This document shows, piece after piece, positions 9,164 through 18,052 of a stretch of 18,053 bases of DNA. Positions within the stretch are counted from its first letter, which is position 1. Each line of letters opens with the position of its first letter. Under the pieces are notes generated by a model. That model ran no database searches. It saw only the letters and a list, made by a program, of their open reading frames with translations, and had not been told where the DNA came from. The DNA lies in contig CAUDNR010004215.1 of NCBI GenBank assembly GCA_958430865.1, positions 9,087 to 27,139 on the forward strand. Direction: 5' to 3'. This stretch comes from Entrophospora sp. SA101. Its lineage: Eukaryota; Glomeromycota; Glomeromycetes; Entrophosporales; Entrophosporaceae. The position numbers were made by a program, and so were the translations under genes.

Positions 9164-10733
9164 CTAGAGAAAAGAGTTAACATCAAGGTTATTTAACGAA
9201 CTACCATTACTTGTATAAATTTTTAAGCTTTTAGATTTAGCAATCTCTTCATCTAAGATTCTGCTTGTATGACATGCATCTGGATGTGATTTGTATACTT
9301 GTTGCGAAGCACCACCACCATCACCATCACTGCTGCTGCTGCTGCTGTTACCATCATTATTAAAAAATTTGAAAAATCTTTTTATTAAACTATTATTGCT
9401 ATTATTATTCTTAATAATTTCTTCAAGTTTGTTTTCAGCAAAATCAAGCAGCTCTCTGCTAATTGGTCTTTTTGATGAATCCACATCCCAACACCTCTGC
9501 ATCATTTGCACATAGTCATCAGGCATTTCAGGTAATATTGGTGGTCGTAAACCTTCACATATATCAAAAATCAAACAATGATTGTGAGATCTATCATCAA
9601 ATGGTGGGTGACCTGCAAGTATTTCCCACATTAACATCCCAACACTATAGACATCAGATTCTTTGGTGTTCTTTTTGCCTCTAAGTAGCTCGGGTGCAAG
9701 ATATGATACAATTCCATAGACCTTATTTGATGACTTTTCATCAACTGGCCCACATAATCCTAAATCTGTAATATAACAACCACCTCCTTGCAATAATAGA
9801 TTGCCACTATGTAAATCACAATGGATTAAATCTCTTTCATGTATAGTATCTAATGCATAACACAAAGAACCAAGTATTGAAATTCTATCTTTTAATGTTA
9901 AATGACTTGTTTGCAAATAATCCCTTAAATTTCCCTCTTGAGCATAAACTAAAACTATTGCATAATTTCCATTATCTGGAAATTTAGTTATACCAAGGCA
10001 AGGAATAATCCTTGCTGATTTAATTTTACAATAATTTATTGCCTATTGGGTATAAAGTCAATTAGTATTGTATAATACAGTATTGTTTATTTTGTTTTAA
10101 ATGACAACTACCAACCTCATCAAAAAAGCTTTATCCTGGATTACTTGAATCATTTAAACTTTTTAATACTACTAGTTGTCCTTCTCTTAAATAACTTAAT
10201 TCTTTTTTATCTTCATCATAATCATCAATACTTCCTCTTGTCCATGTAGCTTTATAAATTGAACTAAGTCCACCTTCAGTTAATTTTGTTATATCTTCAA
10301 ATTGCTCAAAAGGTATCCATTCTAAAATACAATTAGGCAGAGATGATTTCATTTGACATTGTTGAATAAAGTTGTCAACTATGTTATTTCCAGATGTCCA
10401 AGTGGTGAAAAGACTCTGTAATTGTAAACTAATACAACCTTCACAGAACCTATCAGAGTATCTTGTCAATTTACACTTGTTACATTCTTTTGGTTTTCCC
10501 AATTTATCTTTTGCATTTATTAATTCAAAATTATAAATCAAGTCTTCCCTGCAATAATCTTTTTCATTTTCAGAAAGCTCCTTGTTTTTTTTGACTAATG
10601 AAAAAAAATAATCTTTTCTACTTTCTCTACCAGATTTATTAATCACTGCATTATTACACATTTCAGCATTAATTTTATATACAAATTCCTTTCTTTCTGG
10701 TGATAACGATGATAATAGTTTAGTGTGTGACAT
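9164..10733 (-). pseudogene. Protein kinase (fungal TKL/RTK-like expanded family) interrupted by an in-frame stop
   Basis: Two exons, 10733-10116 and 10042-9164, joined across a 73-nt GTTGGT..AATAG intron, give 498 codons. Codon 201 (10133-10131) is TAA. Before the kinase domain there is a Cys4 motif (C84, C87, C97, C100), then TWTSGNNIVDNFI and a degenerate Gly loop EGGLSSIYKATW. The VVLK lysine is at residue 191. After the join come HCDLHSGN (catalytic loop Asp and Asn), DLG in place of DFG, APE in SYLAPELL, SDVYSVGMLMWEIL and RCW....KRP. The tail holds a Ser/Gly tract and YKSHPDACHTSR, a motif I associate with mycorrhizal-fungus kinases. Catalytic residues are intact on both sides. The TAA lies where relatives read NPGK-SFFDE, so a single AAA-to-TAA change would explain it. 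It may be a real pseudogene, an allele or a sequencing error. Confidence 0.8.
10131..10133 (-). other. Premature TAA inside the kinase domain
   Basis: The minus-strand reading is AAT CCA GGA TAA AGC TTT TTT GAT GAG, that is NPG-stop-SFFDE. The frame stays correct on both sides and up to the intron donor. No alternative donor before the stop keeps the downstream frame: a GTAATC donor at TCAAGTAATCC would enter exon 2 in a phase that reaches TAA within five codons. Confidence 0.75.
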
Positions 10734-11570
10734 TATATAAAAATATATTAATATGAAATAAACTCGACTTGGTGTTTTTTAACATATATAAAATAGAAAA
10801 GGTTCCGTGTTACGGTGCCCTACTAAATGTTGTCAGTATTTTTTGTATGTTTCCCTAATTTAACGACCTTACCCAATTTTGAAATGTTTGGTTGCACGGG
10901 AAATCATTCATTTGTAAAGAATATTCAGTTCAGTTACGATACGAATCAGCACGAATCAGCACGAATATTCTAAACATCCTGTTTCTCAACTTTAGTAAAC
11001 TGAATTTTTGGGAGGGATGAGATCAAAAGTCAAAGGGTAAAACTTTGTGATAAGTCGTTTTTTTTTCTTTGCTGCGCTGGCTTGAAATTGATTTGAAATT
11101 TTGTTAATTAATTAATAAAAATTGAAATTTGAACAGAAATATTTTCGTTTTCCAAAAAAATGATAAACGTTTATGGTTATTTTACGTCACAGTACCGTGT
11201 GAAATTCCAATTGTTATCTGTTTTGGTTCAAAACGTTAGGGTTGAGCGAAACATATATTTGACTGAAAGGAAATCATGCTTCGCTTTAGATTTTTTTGCG
11301 TGATGTCGACCGCTGTCTACCATTAGGTCTTCGCCTTTCTTCGACGTTTCGGACCGTTCAAAATGACCAAAAACTGATGGTCTTGTCTTGGAACCTTTAT
11401 CTCGGACCGTCAAAGGCTTGTCACACAACGTGTTAGTGATATTTTCTGGTCACGAGACCGGGGTTCAAAAACGGTTTATTTCGTTGTCAATTTAAAAAAA
11501 AATGATCGATAAACAAACAATTTGTGCAAACTTTTTTTGATTGTTCGTGTTGAATTAAATTTTTTTTTGG
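10734..11570. other. Upstream region of the kinase gene and adjoining intergenic DNA
   Basis: The kinase start is preceded by an AT-rich leader. ACGAATCAGC is tandemly repeated at 10941-10966. At 11228-11475 there is an unusually GC-richer block (tcgacgtttcggaccg, tctcggaccgtc, acgagaccggggttc). It carries a minus frame of 66 residues with no recognised domain and a tRNA T-arm-like string at 11455-11468. No gene is called. Confidence 0.4.
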
Positions 11571-12123
11571 ATTTTGACCATTTGAGAGAGATAGTGGGTG
11601 ATCTGGATAAGAAACTTGATTGATTTTGACCATTTGAAGGATAGTGGATGGTCTGATTTCCTTTTGGTTAAGAAAAAAAAAGTTGTTGATTTTTTTTAAA
11701 ACAATCGAAACTTGTAAATGACATTTGATGTTTGCATGAAGCTTATTCTTCTATAGCGATAGATGAAAAAAAAACACGAAGAAAAGATCAGGACGAAAGA
11801 TTTTAACAATCGAAATTCGCAAATGGCTTTTGATTCACACGAGGGTTCTTCTTTGCGAAGGAACTTTTTTTCTTTTAATTAGGAAAAAAAAGCTTAGTTG
11901 ATTTTTTTAACAATTGTAATTTATTCTTTTATGGCGATGTAGGCTTGAAAAAAACATCTGATCGATCAAATTGACCTTTAGTTGGGATAAAAATAAATGA
12001 ATACAAAGAAAAGATCAAAACAAAAGATTTTTTTTTTAAAAAAACAATCAAATTTGTAAAGTTTATCCTTCTGTGGTGATGTAGGCTTGAAAAAAACATC
12101 TGAACGATCAAATTGACCTTTGA
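11571..12123. repeat. Degenerate local tandem duplications
   Basis: GATTTTGACCATTTGA followed by a GATAGTGG core occurs at 11571 and again about 52 bp later. A longer unit, GG(C/T)GATGTAGGCTTGAAAAAAACATCTGA(T/A)CGATCAAATTGACCTTT, occurs at 11933 and 12075, a period of 142 bp with only two or three mismatches in about 46 bp. Intervening pieces (AAAGATCA..ACGAAAGATTTT..AACAATCGAAAT) recur in more decayed form at about 11690-11810 and 12010-12055. These look like slipped or unequally recombined copies of one sequence. The small frames across them are shadows. Confidence 0.7.
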
Positions 12124-12147
12124 TATGGGATGTATAAATAAATAAAA

Positions 12148-12381
12148 ATGAATAAAAAACTAACCAATTCGCCTTTCGAATCTTTTTTACTTGCTTGCTT
12201 TTTGCATAGTATTTCTTTAATTTTGATTATTTGCTATGTCGTCTATCTTGTCGTCAACCATATTCATCAAGCCAGCCAGTGGGACACATACGGTGATTGG
12301 GGTGGCTGTGTGCCGTGTAGAAGAACACGAATATGTGGAGGTCAACTACAAAGCATTCAGAATGAACTCCGCCTACAATAA
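12148..12381 (+). CDS. Doubtful small ORF, 77 aa, one hydrophobic segment
   Basis: ATG-to-TAA frame. Residues about 13-38 are strongly hydrophobic (SFLLACFLHSISLILIICYV), followed by a Cys- and Arg-containing polar end (DWGGCVPCRRTRICGG). It could be a small secreted or membrane protein, but hydrophobic runs are easy to get from AT-rich DNA. An opposite-strand frame (12547-12254) overlaps it and has an equal claim. There is no recognised family or splice evidence. Confidence 0.15.
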   Translation: MNKKLTNSPFESFLLACFLHSISLILIICYVVYLVVNHIHQASQWDTYGDWGGCVPCRRTRICGGQLQSIQNELRLQ

Positions 12382-12459
12382 CATGGTCCATCGAATCTAT
12401 AAAAAATAAAATTAAACAGAAAAAGTAAACTGTTAAATACAAGATGTATGACGACATAC

Positions 12460-12810
12460 GAAGCTTCCAAAGCAAGTTTGTAAAATATACTGATGAACGT
12501 TTATCAAATATTGAATAGCTTGTATCGGAATAAGTGTTAAAAGTCAAGATCTATGAATCTGTTTGTAAAATATATTTAATGAACGCTTTATCAATTATTC
12601 AAGTAATTATATAGGCGGGCTTGGTAGAAGTAAGTGTTAAAGTCAAGATCTATTTGCAAATCAAGTTTCCAAAATGAACGTTTATTGTTATAGGCAGGTT
12701 TGATCAAAGTAAGTCTTAAAGTCGAGATCTACGAAGCAGTTTGTAAAATATATTTAATTAATGTTTTATTGTTATCAATTATTCAATAACTATATAAGCG
12801 GGCTTGGTTG
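12460..12810. repeat. Degenerate tandem repeat of about 80-100 bp
   Basis: The marker AGTC(A/G)AGATCT occurs at 12542, 12641 and 12720 (spacings 99 and 79). Each is preceded by AAGT(G/C)TTAAA and followed by a TTTGTAAAATATA or similar block, then an ATGAACGTTTATC-like block (about 12492, 12580, 12674) and (A)TATA(G/A)GCGGGCTTGG (about 12609, 12689, 12792). This makes three to four diverged copies. No coding potential is evident. Confidence 0.75.
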
Positions 12811-14000
12811 GTTCAATATCTATATAATTGGATTGTTAATAGTTAATAATGGAATTTTATTACAAAAAAAAATTTTTTGAGTTGTAAATTTTGTTTTATT
12901 AAATAAATTTGTTTGATTTTCTCATACATCGTTCATGTTTTCTCTTGATTGTATATCTTAAATTGGTCACGTTTACAATCATTTTGACATTCGTTATATT
13001 AAGGTTATTTTGATTATATCGAGAGATATGATCAGGAAGAGAGTTATTCTTCAACCAAGTCGAAAACCAACCCTTTAAATACATTTTCGAGTAGTACGAT
13101 TTAACTTATTAGACTATTTCAAATGATTGCTTCCAACTTCTCAAATTCGAACCATTTGTTAACGAAACAACTGTTGGTGAAGTGATTGTTGACAAAATGA
13201 ATCAATGTTTTATATTAACGTTTATTTTTGCGTTATCAAATTCACGATTTTGATTGGTCGATCAACAATTGCGTAGGTTAAAATTTTGTGTTACCAGAAC
13301 GGTCTCTCCTGTTATTATTATATGTAAATGATTGAATCAATTGAATCATGTATTTTTATTATTATAATGCTATGAAACACTCGGCGCAGTGGTATTTTTA
13401 TTTTTTGACCATCTTGTATAACGTTGTATAATGATAAATGATTTTATGGTTTGAATGTGCTCACTATCTGTAAACTTGATTGCTTGAAGATGGACAGGGA
13501 CGTCGTAGAAAGTTGAGTTCCGTGCGCTGGTATGGCCTGAGAGGAATTTCTCTACGAAAAAAACGAAAAAAAAAATGTGAGGACGGCCGTCCTATTTGTA
13601 TTTTTTGAATTAATAAAATAGACTACTGTCTTGACCTGAGTGATGTCGTTGTGTGAGTAAAAGAAACGAAGCTCACCGTCACGTTTTCGTTTAAAAACTT
13701 GTTTATTATCTAAATTAAATTTAATTCGTGATCGGCGGGGCGCATTTGTAACATTTTTTAGTAAAAATCATCCAGTAAATGATGTTTCCACTTGCATTTT
13801 TGTAAAACAAACATTTGGATATCAATAAACAGACTGTTATGAACATTTTTATCAAAAAAAAATTTTTTTTGTTAAAGCCGTTTTTGCACTATTTCAATCT
13901 TGATTGGGGGATTATGTGTATAAAATCAACATAATACAAAATAATGGTTCGTCTAATTCTTTCTCAGCTGATTCTTTTTTACATTCTCTACTAAAATGTG
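12811..14000. other. Gene-poor stretch leading to the bacterial-type block
   Basis: There is no supportable gene. A minus frame of 61 residues (13084-12899) lacks any recognised motif. A perfect 12-bp palindrome, GGACGGCCGTCC, sits near 13582 in otherwise AT-rich DNA, and a GC-richer patch, ATCGGCGGGGCGCATTTG, at about 13730-13748. An A8-9/T8 palindrome lies at about 13853-13870. The fungal-to-bacterial transition must lie at the end of this stretch or just after it, but no sharp junction is visible. Confidence 0.4.
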
Positions 14001-14159
14001 TTACTCATTTGCATCCAACTTACCTGCTTCTACTCTTTGTTTTAGATCTGTAAGCATTTCTTGTCTACATTTCCTGACAAAAAATAGGCTCTTAGAAGTT
14101 GTTTTACTTCCAAAAATTTTGTTTTCACAAAGAGCCCAACCCAGTTCAAAGTAATTCAT
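14001..14159 (-). CDS. Small hypothetical protein, 52 aa, or a terminal exon
   Basis: ATG-to-TAA frame with a well-formed protein sequence: MNYFELGWALCENKIFG, then a basic centre (SLFFVRKCRQEMLTDLKQRV) and an EAGKLDANE end. It has one Trp, encoded UGG, and no UGA, so the code gives no clue. Upstream there is no Shine-Dalgarno site. The string GCAGGTAAGT near its end is a good eukaryotic 5' splice donor, so it might be a fungal exon. Alternatively it is the first gene of the bacterial-type block. I do not recognise a family. Confidence 0.4.
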   Translation of the reverse strand: MNYFELGWALCENKIFGSKTTSKSLFFVRKCRQEMLTDLKQRVEAGKLDANE

Positions 14160-14292
14160 TTTAAAATTAAAAATTTTTAATTTAACATCTAGAAAATATT
14201 TATTATATTAATTTTTTTCTTTATAATGGACCATTTGGTTTAGGAAAAAGTGTCTGTTATAGATAATAGTAATTTATATATTTGATATAGGC

Positions 14293-14400
14293 ATGTATGT
14301 AAATTGGGCTTTCCGTTATTATTATATGGGGCAGACTGCAACAAAACCAGACAAAGTGAACATTGGTATTACCAAGAATTTCAGGGATCAAAATTTGTAA
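14293..14400 (+). pseudogene. Possible N-terminal fragment of a GIY-YIG/T5orf172-type domain
   Basis: A 35-residue ATG-to-TAA frame ends in MGQTATKPDKVNIGITKNFR. Proteins of the T5orf172/MUG113 branch of the GIY-YIG nuclease superfamily typically start with a tyrosine-rich strand, a short turn and a VKIGxTxxxxxR motif, which resembles YYYMGQT..KPDKVNIGITKNFR here. The rest of such a domain is missing, so this would be a truncated relic. The match is to a short, degenerate motif recalled from the family and may be coincidence. It lies in the transition zone between fungal and bacterial-type DNA. Confidence 0.25.
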
Positions 14401-14474
14401 TGTGATTATTAAAATTTCCCATTTGTTTAATATTAAGTGATATATAGAATTACTCCTATATAAAAATAGTTAAT

Positions 14475-14732
14475 ATGAAGTTAATTTACATCAGATCTAC
14501 TATGGAACCCAAGAATTATAGTACTATCAGAAGTATTCTAAAAAAGGAACAAGGTGAAAAAATTGCTCCTTACATTTTCAAAATAAATGATACTCAAACA
14601 CTAGAAACTTATCTAAGAAAAGAAAGGATTACTTATGAAATTTACCAACAAGAACAAAAAATAATAAGCAATAAATGAACCTTAACATCAGCTCATGATG
14701 AACCAAGAAAGAAAAGAAGACTGGCAGAATAA
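14475..14732 (+). CDS. Small hypothetical protein, 85 aa, read with UGA=Trp
   Basis: In the standard code the frame ends at TGA 14676. In the Mollicutes code that codon is Trp and the frame continues 17 more codons (TLTSAHDEPRKKRRLAE) to TAA at 14730. The longer form is preferred because the neighbouring large gene needs the same code and because the extended end stops 15 bp before that gene's stop codon, a spacing usual in compact bacterial genomes. The protein is hydrophilic, rich in Lys, Glu and Ile, with no signal peptide or membrane segment, and ends in a basic PRKKRR cluster. No Shine-Dalgarno site is obvious before the ATG. No family is recognised. The UGA extension is inferred. Confidence 0.5.
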
Positions 14733-14747
14733 ACAATCAAATCATTA

Positions 14748-17732
14748 TTAATCATCATCTTCATCATCCTCTTCTTCTAGTTCTGCTGGACCTTCTCATC
14801 ATTTAGCGAGGAGTCTTCTTTTTCAAATCACTCAACCTAGACTAGCTAAGAGGAAGAGAATTCCTCCAAAAGCCACTCAAGCAGAAGGATTATTAGTCCT
14901 TCAGAAAGATTTAGCAGGAAGTAGTTCCTTCTTTTTAGGTTCATTCTTAGAGAAACTATGAGTAAGACCAACTTCTTTCTCAAAAAGATATTTTCTTATT
15001 CCTGCTTCAGTGAATTCAGTGCCATTTCCATAAACCCTTCTGTCTAATACTTTTTTATTATCATTAGAGTCCATTTTACCTTCCATTTCACTTTTTATCT
15101 TTTCTTTTTCAGCAGGATTTTCCAGTGAATAATTGACAATGGTTTGAATTACTGTCTTAGGCTTTTGAGTGAAAAACCAAGTTAACTCTTTATTCTCCCC
15201 ACTGCCTTTTGGATAAATAGGTAAATTAGCATCATTGGCTAGATTATTTTCTAAATAAACTAAAAAACTACTTTTATTAGAAAGGTTATTGACTTTATCT
15301 GCAACATTTTTGATTGCACTAGCATTTGAGAAAAACTTATCTGAACCTTCTATATCTCCCCATTCATAAACCAGACTGGTAGGGATAATGTCAATACCAA
15401 GAGCTTGGCGAAGTTGACCATTAGTAATTCTTTTTTTTATTGGTTTACTTAAATATGCTTTGATTTGTTCTAGTTCTGACTTTTCTTCCACACTTAACTC
15501 TCGAAAAGTGAAATTATTTAGTTCATTTTTAACAGCTAATAAGTAGTTTCATAAAGTCTCTTCACCAAAAATCCCCCCACTAGGGGTGACTCTCTTTCAA
15601 GACTGTAGTCTTCCAATAAAACCATTTTCATCCAATTCCTTTCAAGAGGTATATTTAGGAAGTTCACCTGAGTTTGCTTTTTCTCAGTTCTCCAAATCAG
15701 TTCTATAGATTTGAGTAGTAAAGGTGGAATCAACAAAAAATTCAGGCTCATTTTCTTTTTTCTCAATTCAATCTAATAAACAATTCATGAAGATTAAATC
15801 TGCACAACTATACTTTTGATCACCTACAGGAGACTGTTCATAAACTACTTTGAATTGTTTTCTAACTTCTACCAGATTATTATTGCAAAGAGTTTTGATT
15901 TGGTTTTCAAAATCATCTAACTTTTGTTGAGCCTTATTTTCTGCAATAGTAATTTCTTTTCTTTCTTCTAATTTCTTACCTCATTCACCTTTCAGGGAAG
16001 TAAAAGCATCAATTTGAGCTTGTGCTATTGGTTTCATTTCATCATACTTATTGATTACATCAGTAGTAATGGTTTTTTTGTCATATTCAATGTATTGAGT
16101 AGCATTGGTATCCCAACCAGTTTTTTTAGAAGCATCCACCATCTCTTTATGTGAAGCAAATCCCTTGGCTTGTCGCATGAGAGGTTCCCAAGTTTTAATA
16201 GCAGACTCAGAAATTTTCCTAATAATTGGCTTTCATTCATGAGAACGCTCCTTATAATTAATTCCATTGGCTTCAATTATCTCAATTGCTCTTTCTAAAT
16301 AAGAGCATGCCATAGCATCAACTAAACGATGACGCTTCTGATAAGTAAGTATTTTGGCTTCATAATCTGAGATTGGTTCACTCCGAATTAGTCGCTTTGT
16401 GTTTCCATCTTTGCTTATTACTTCATCATGTGAATTAAATTTCACACAATCAGTATCATTATAAACTTTTCAAAAGAACTCAGCTAGTTCACCATTAGCT
16501 CAATGTAAATCTAATTTTTCAGCAGTAAAATTGGCATCAAACAGAGATCCACCTGCATAAACTTCTCCAATAACACTATTATCTCTTCCTCTTCAATAAA
16601 TAGGAAATTTAGTGTTTAAGTTATCTGAACCAACTAATTCTAAGCAACTAGCAGTACCCTCTTGGATGAAAGGGCTATTTTTGTAATTGTCATCTTGGGG
16701 AAAAAGAGCATGCATGAACTTGCAAACATCACTAACAAAGATGTAATCTCTTTCTTTTTTTCTAGCTTCCTCCTCATCAAACTTTTCTTGCTCAAATCTT
16801 TCTTTAAGTCTTTTTCCTTTGTCAGTTTTCTCAATTTTAAAATTTCATGACCTTTGAAAAGTTCAAGTCATCATTCTCTCATAAGTATCCTTGATTTCTT
16901 TCTTCTCATCAGAAGACCAATTAGTAGCCTCAATAGCTGAAAATAACTGACCTTTATCAAATTTTTTGAAAAGAGCAATAAACTGTTGTGGCAAATCACG
17001 AGTTAAAAAGAGTGATTGAGTTAAAGGAATACCAGTATCATCATAACCAGTTCTTATTAGAGAATTTGCTGCAGTTGTGGTGAAAATATTATCACAAGTT
17101 TCTTTTGTATAACTAATTATTGTATCCAAAATCTTATAACTAATCTTGGTATTATCTCTCAAATCTTCTTTTAAAGCAGAAATAGCATTTTTAACTTTGC
17201 CAAGATAATCAATTGCTTTTTGCTCTTTTTCAGGAGAACACTTCTCTGCGAGTTCTTTTATCTCTTTATCTTTAGTTTGAGCTTGTTGATTTACATTCCC
17301 CAAAACTCCAAGCAATGCTTTAAATTCAATCTCTTTGTTAGGGCTAATGTCACCTACTTCTTGGAACAAACAGTCTTCTAATATTTCTACCACTAGGTCA
17401 ACCTTATTTCCACGACCCAGACTATTAACTAGTTGATAAAGGTCTGAATTATTTCTCCTTTCTTTTTGTAACCTGCTTAATAAAGAAATTCAATCAGCAA
17501 CTGAATTGTTGATATTTTTTGCTTTGGCTTTAGCAGTTTTATAAATGTTTAGGAACTCTGCTAAATCTTGAAGTTTAGTTTTATCTAGTTTTCCATCTCT
17601 ATCATTTAATTTGGAACTTTCAAATATTTTAGCAGTTTTTCCTCCTCGGATTCCTTTTAATTTACCGCCATAATAATTGGAGTATCCTTTTGCTTCATCT
17701 ATTGTATTTATATCATTTTTATTGAATGTCAT
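14748..17732 (-). CDS. Large orphan protein, 994 aa, Mollicutes genetic code (UGA=Trp), C-terminal membrane anchor
   Basis: One frame runs from ATG at 17732 to TAA at 14748-14750. It contains 19 UGA codons (first at 17490, last two at 14799 and 14796), 5 UGG, and no internal UAA or UAG. UGA falls where Trp is sensible: DLHWANGELAEFFWKVYND, TLWNYLL, YTSWKELDENG. The start is fixed by AGGAAG seven bases upstream; an in-frame ATG at 17771 lacks such a site. The protein is rich in Lys and Glu and largely helical-looking, with a charged segment EKFDEEEARKKERD near residues 310-325. It has no N-terminal signal peptide. Near the C-terminus SAWVAFGGILFLLASLGWVI forms one membrane segment, followed by WKRRLLAKWW and an acidic EEEDDEDDD end. 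I recognise no domain. The reading frame and code are seen; assignment to a Mollicutes-related endobacterium is inferred from the code and host. A mitochondrial plasmid gene is a less likely alternative. Confidence 0.85.
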
Positions 17733-17739
17733 GATTTCA

Positions 17740-17745
17740 CTTCCT
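17740..17745 (-). promoter_or_regulatory. Shine-Dalgarno site AGGAAG for the 994-aa gene
   Basis: The minus strand reads AGGAAGTGAAATCATG, placing AGGAAG seven bases before the ATG at 17732. This is a normal bacterial spacing and settles the start over the ATG at 17771. Such a site has no role in fungal nuclear translation. TATAAT lies just upstream (17753-17748), but so close to the site that it would leave almost no leader, so I do not call it a promoter. Confidence 0.65.
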
Positions 17746-17842
17746 ATATTATATTTTAATATTAATATCATTAAAAGATTAAATATAAAGAATTTAATAA
17801 AAACTAATAAAGTAATAAAATTTGCAGTTGATTGAAATATTT

Positions 17843-18052
17843 TTATTCATTATCAGTATAGATTGGTTTGGGACAACTTATGTCTTTGAATTCATCCCTA
17901 ACAAATGGGCGAATATTATGATAAAGATACTCTTGTCTTTTGTGATCCAAAGGAGGTGGTGTTAACACTAAAATAAATAAAGCTTTAATCTCTTCAAAAA
18001 TATCTGATTTCTTGGTTTTCAATAAATTGAATTCAGCAAAAGGTCCATTAGC
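17843..18052 (-). CDS. 3' end of an unrecognised gene (69 residues, partial)
   Basis: The frame is open from the window edge to TAA at 17843-17845. It reads ANGPFAEFNLLKTKKSDIFE, then EIKALFILVLTPPPLDHKRQ and ends RDEFKDISCPKPIYTDNE. There is no Trp, so the code cannot be tested here. It lies on the same strand as the 994-aa gene and ends 110 bp before its start, so the two could be co-transcribed. The sequence is soluble and not recognised; the N-terminal part is outside the window. Confidence 0.6.
   Translation of the reverse strand, partial: ANGPFAEFNLLKTKKSDIFEEIKALFILVLTPPPLDHKRQEYLYHNIRPFVRDEFKDISCPKPIYTDNE

Noticed and set aside
9291..9684. Plus-strand frames within the kinase gene
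   Set aside because: They are antisense shadows of the Ser/Gly tract and kinase C-lobe, which carry clear motifs on the minus strand.
13080..13160. Possible minus-strand tRNA from a GGTTCGAAT string
   Set aside because: There is no A-box or acceptor stem at the expected distance and no cloverleaf can be drawn.
14752..14970. Plus-strand open stretch beginning with a run of Ser codons (SSSSSSSSS..AGPSHH)
   Set aside because: It has no start codon after the TAA at 14749 and is the antisense of the acidic tail and membrane anchor of the 994-aa gene.
15536..16834. Minus-strand frames at 15766-15536, 16276-16055 and 16834-16640 and the plus frame at 16662-16850
   Set aside because: They lie in other frames inside the 994-aa gene and appear only because the true frame is cut by UGA in the standard code.
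17600..17670. EF-hand-like DRDG motif near the start of the 994-aa protein
   Set aside because: The first loop position is not Asp and the glutamate at position 12 is missing, so it does not meet the calcium-loop pattern.
14748..17732. Reading the region as a pseudogene riddled with nonsense mutations
   Set aside because: All 19 interruptions are UGA and none is UAA or UAG, with no frameshift over 994 codons. Random decay would give a mixture.
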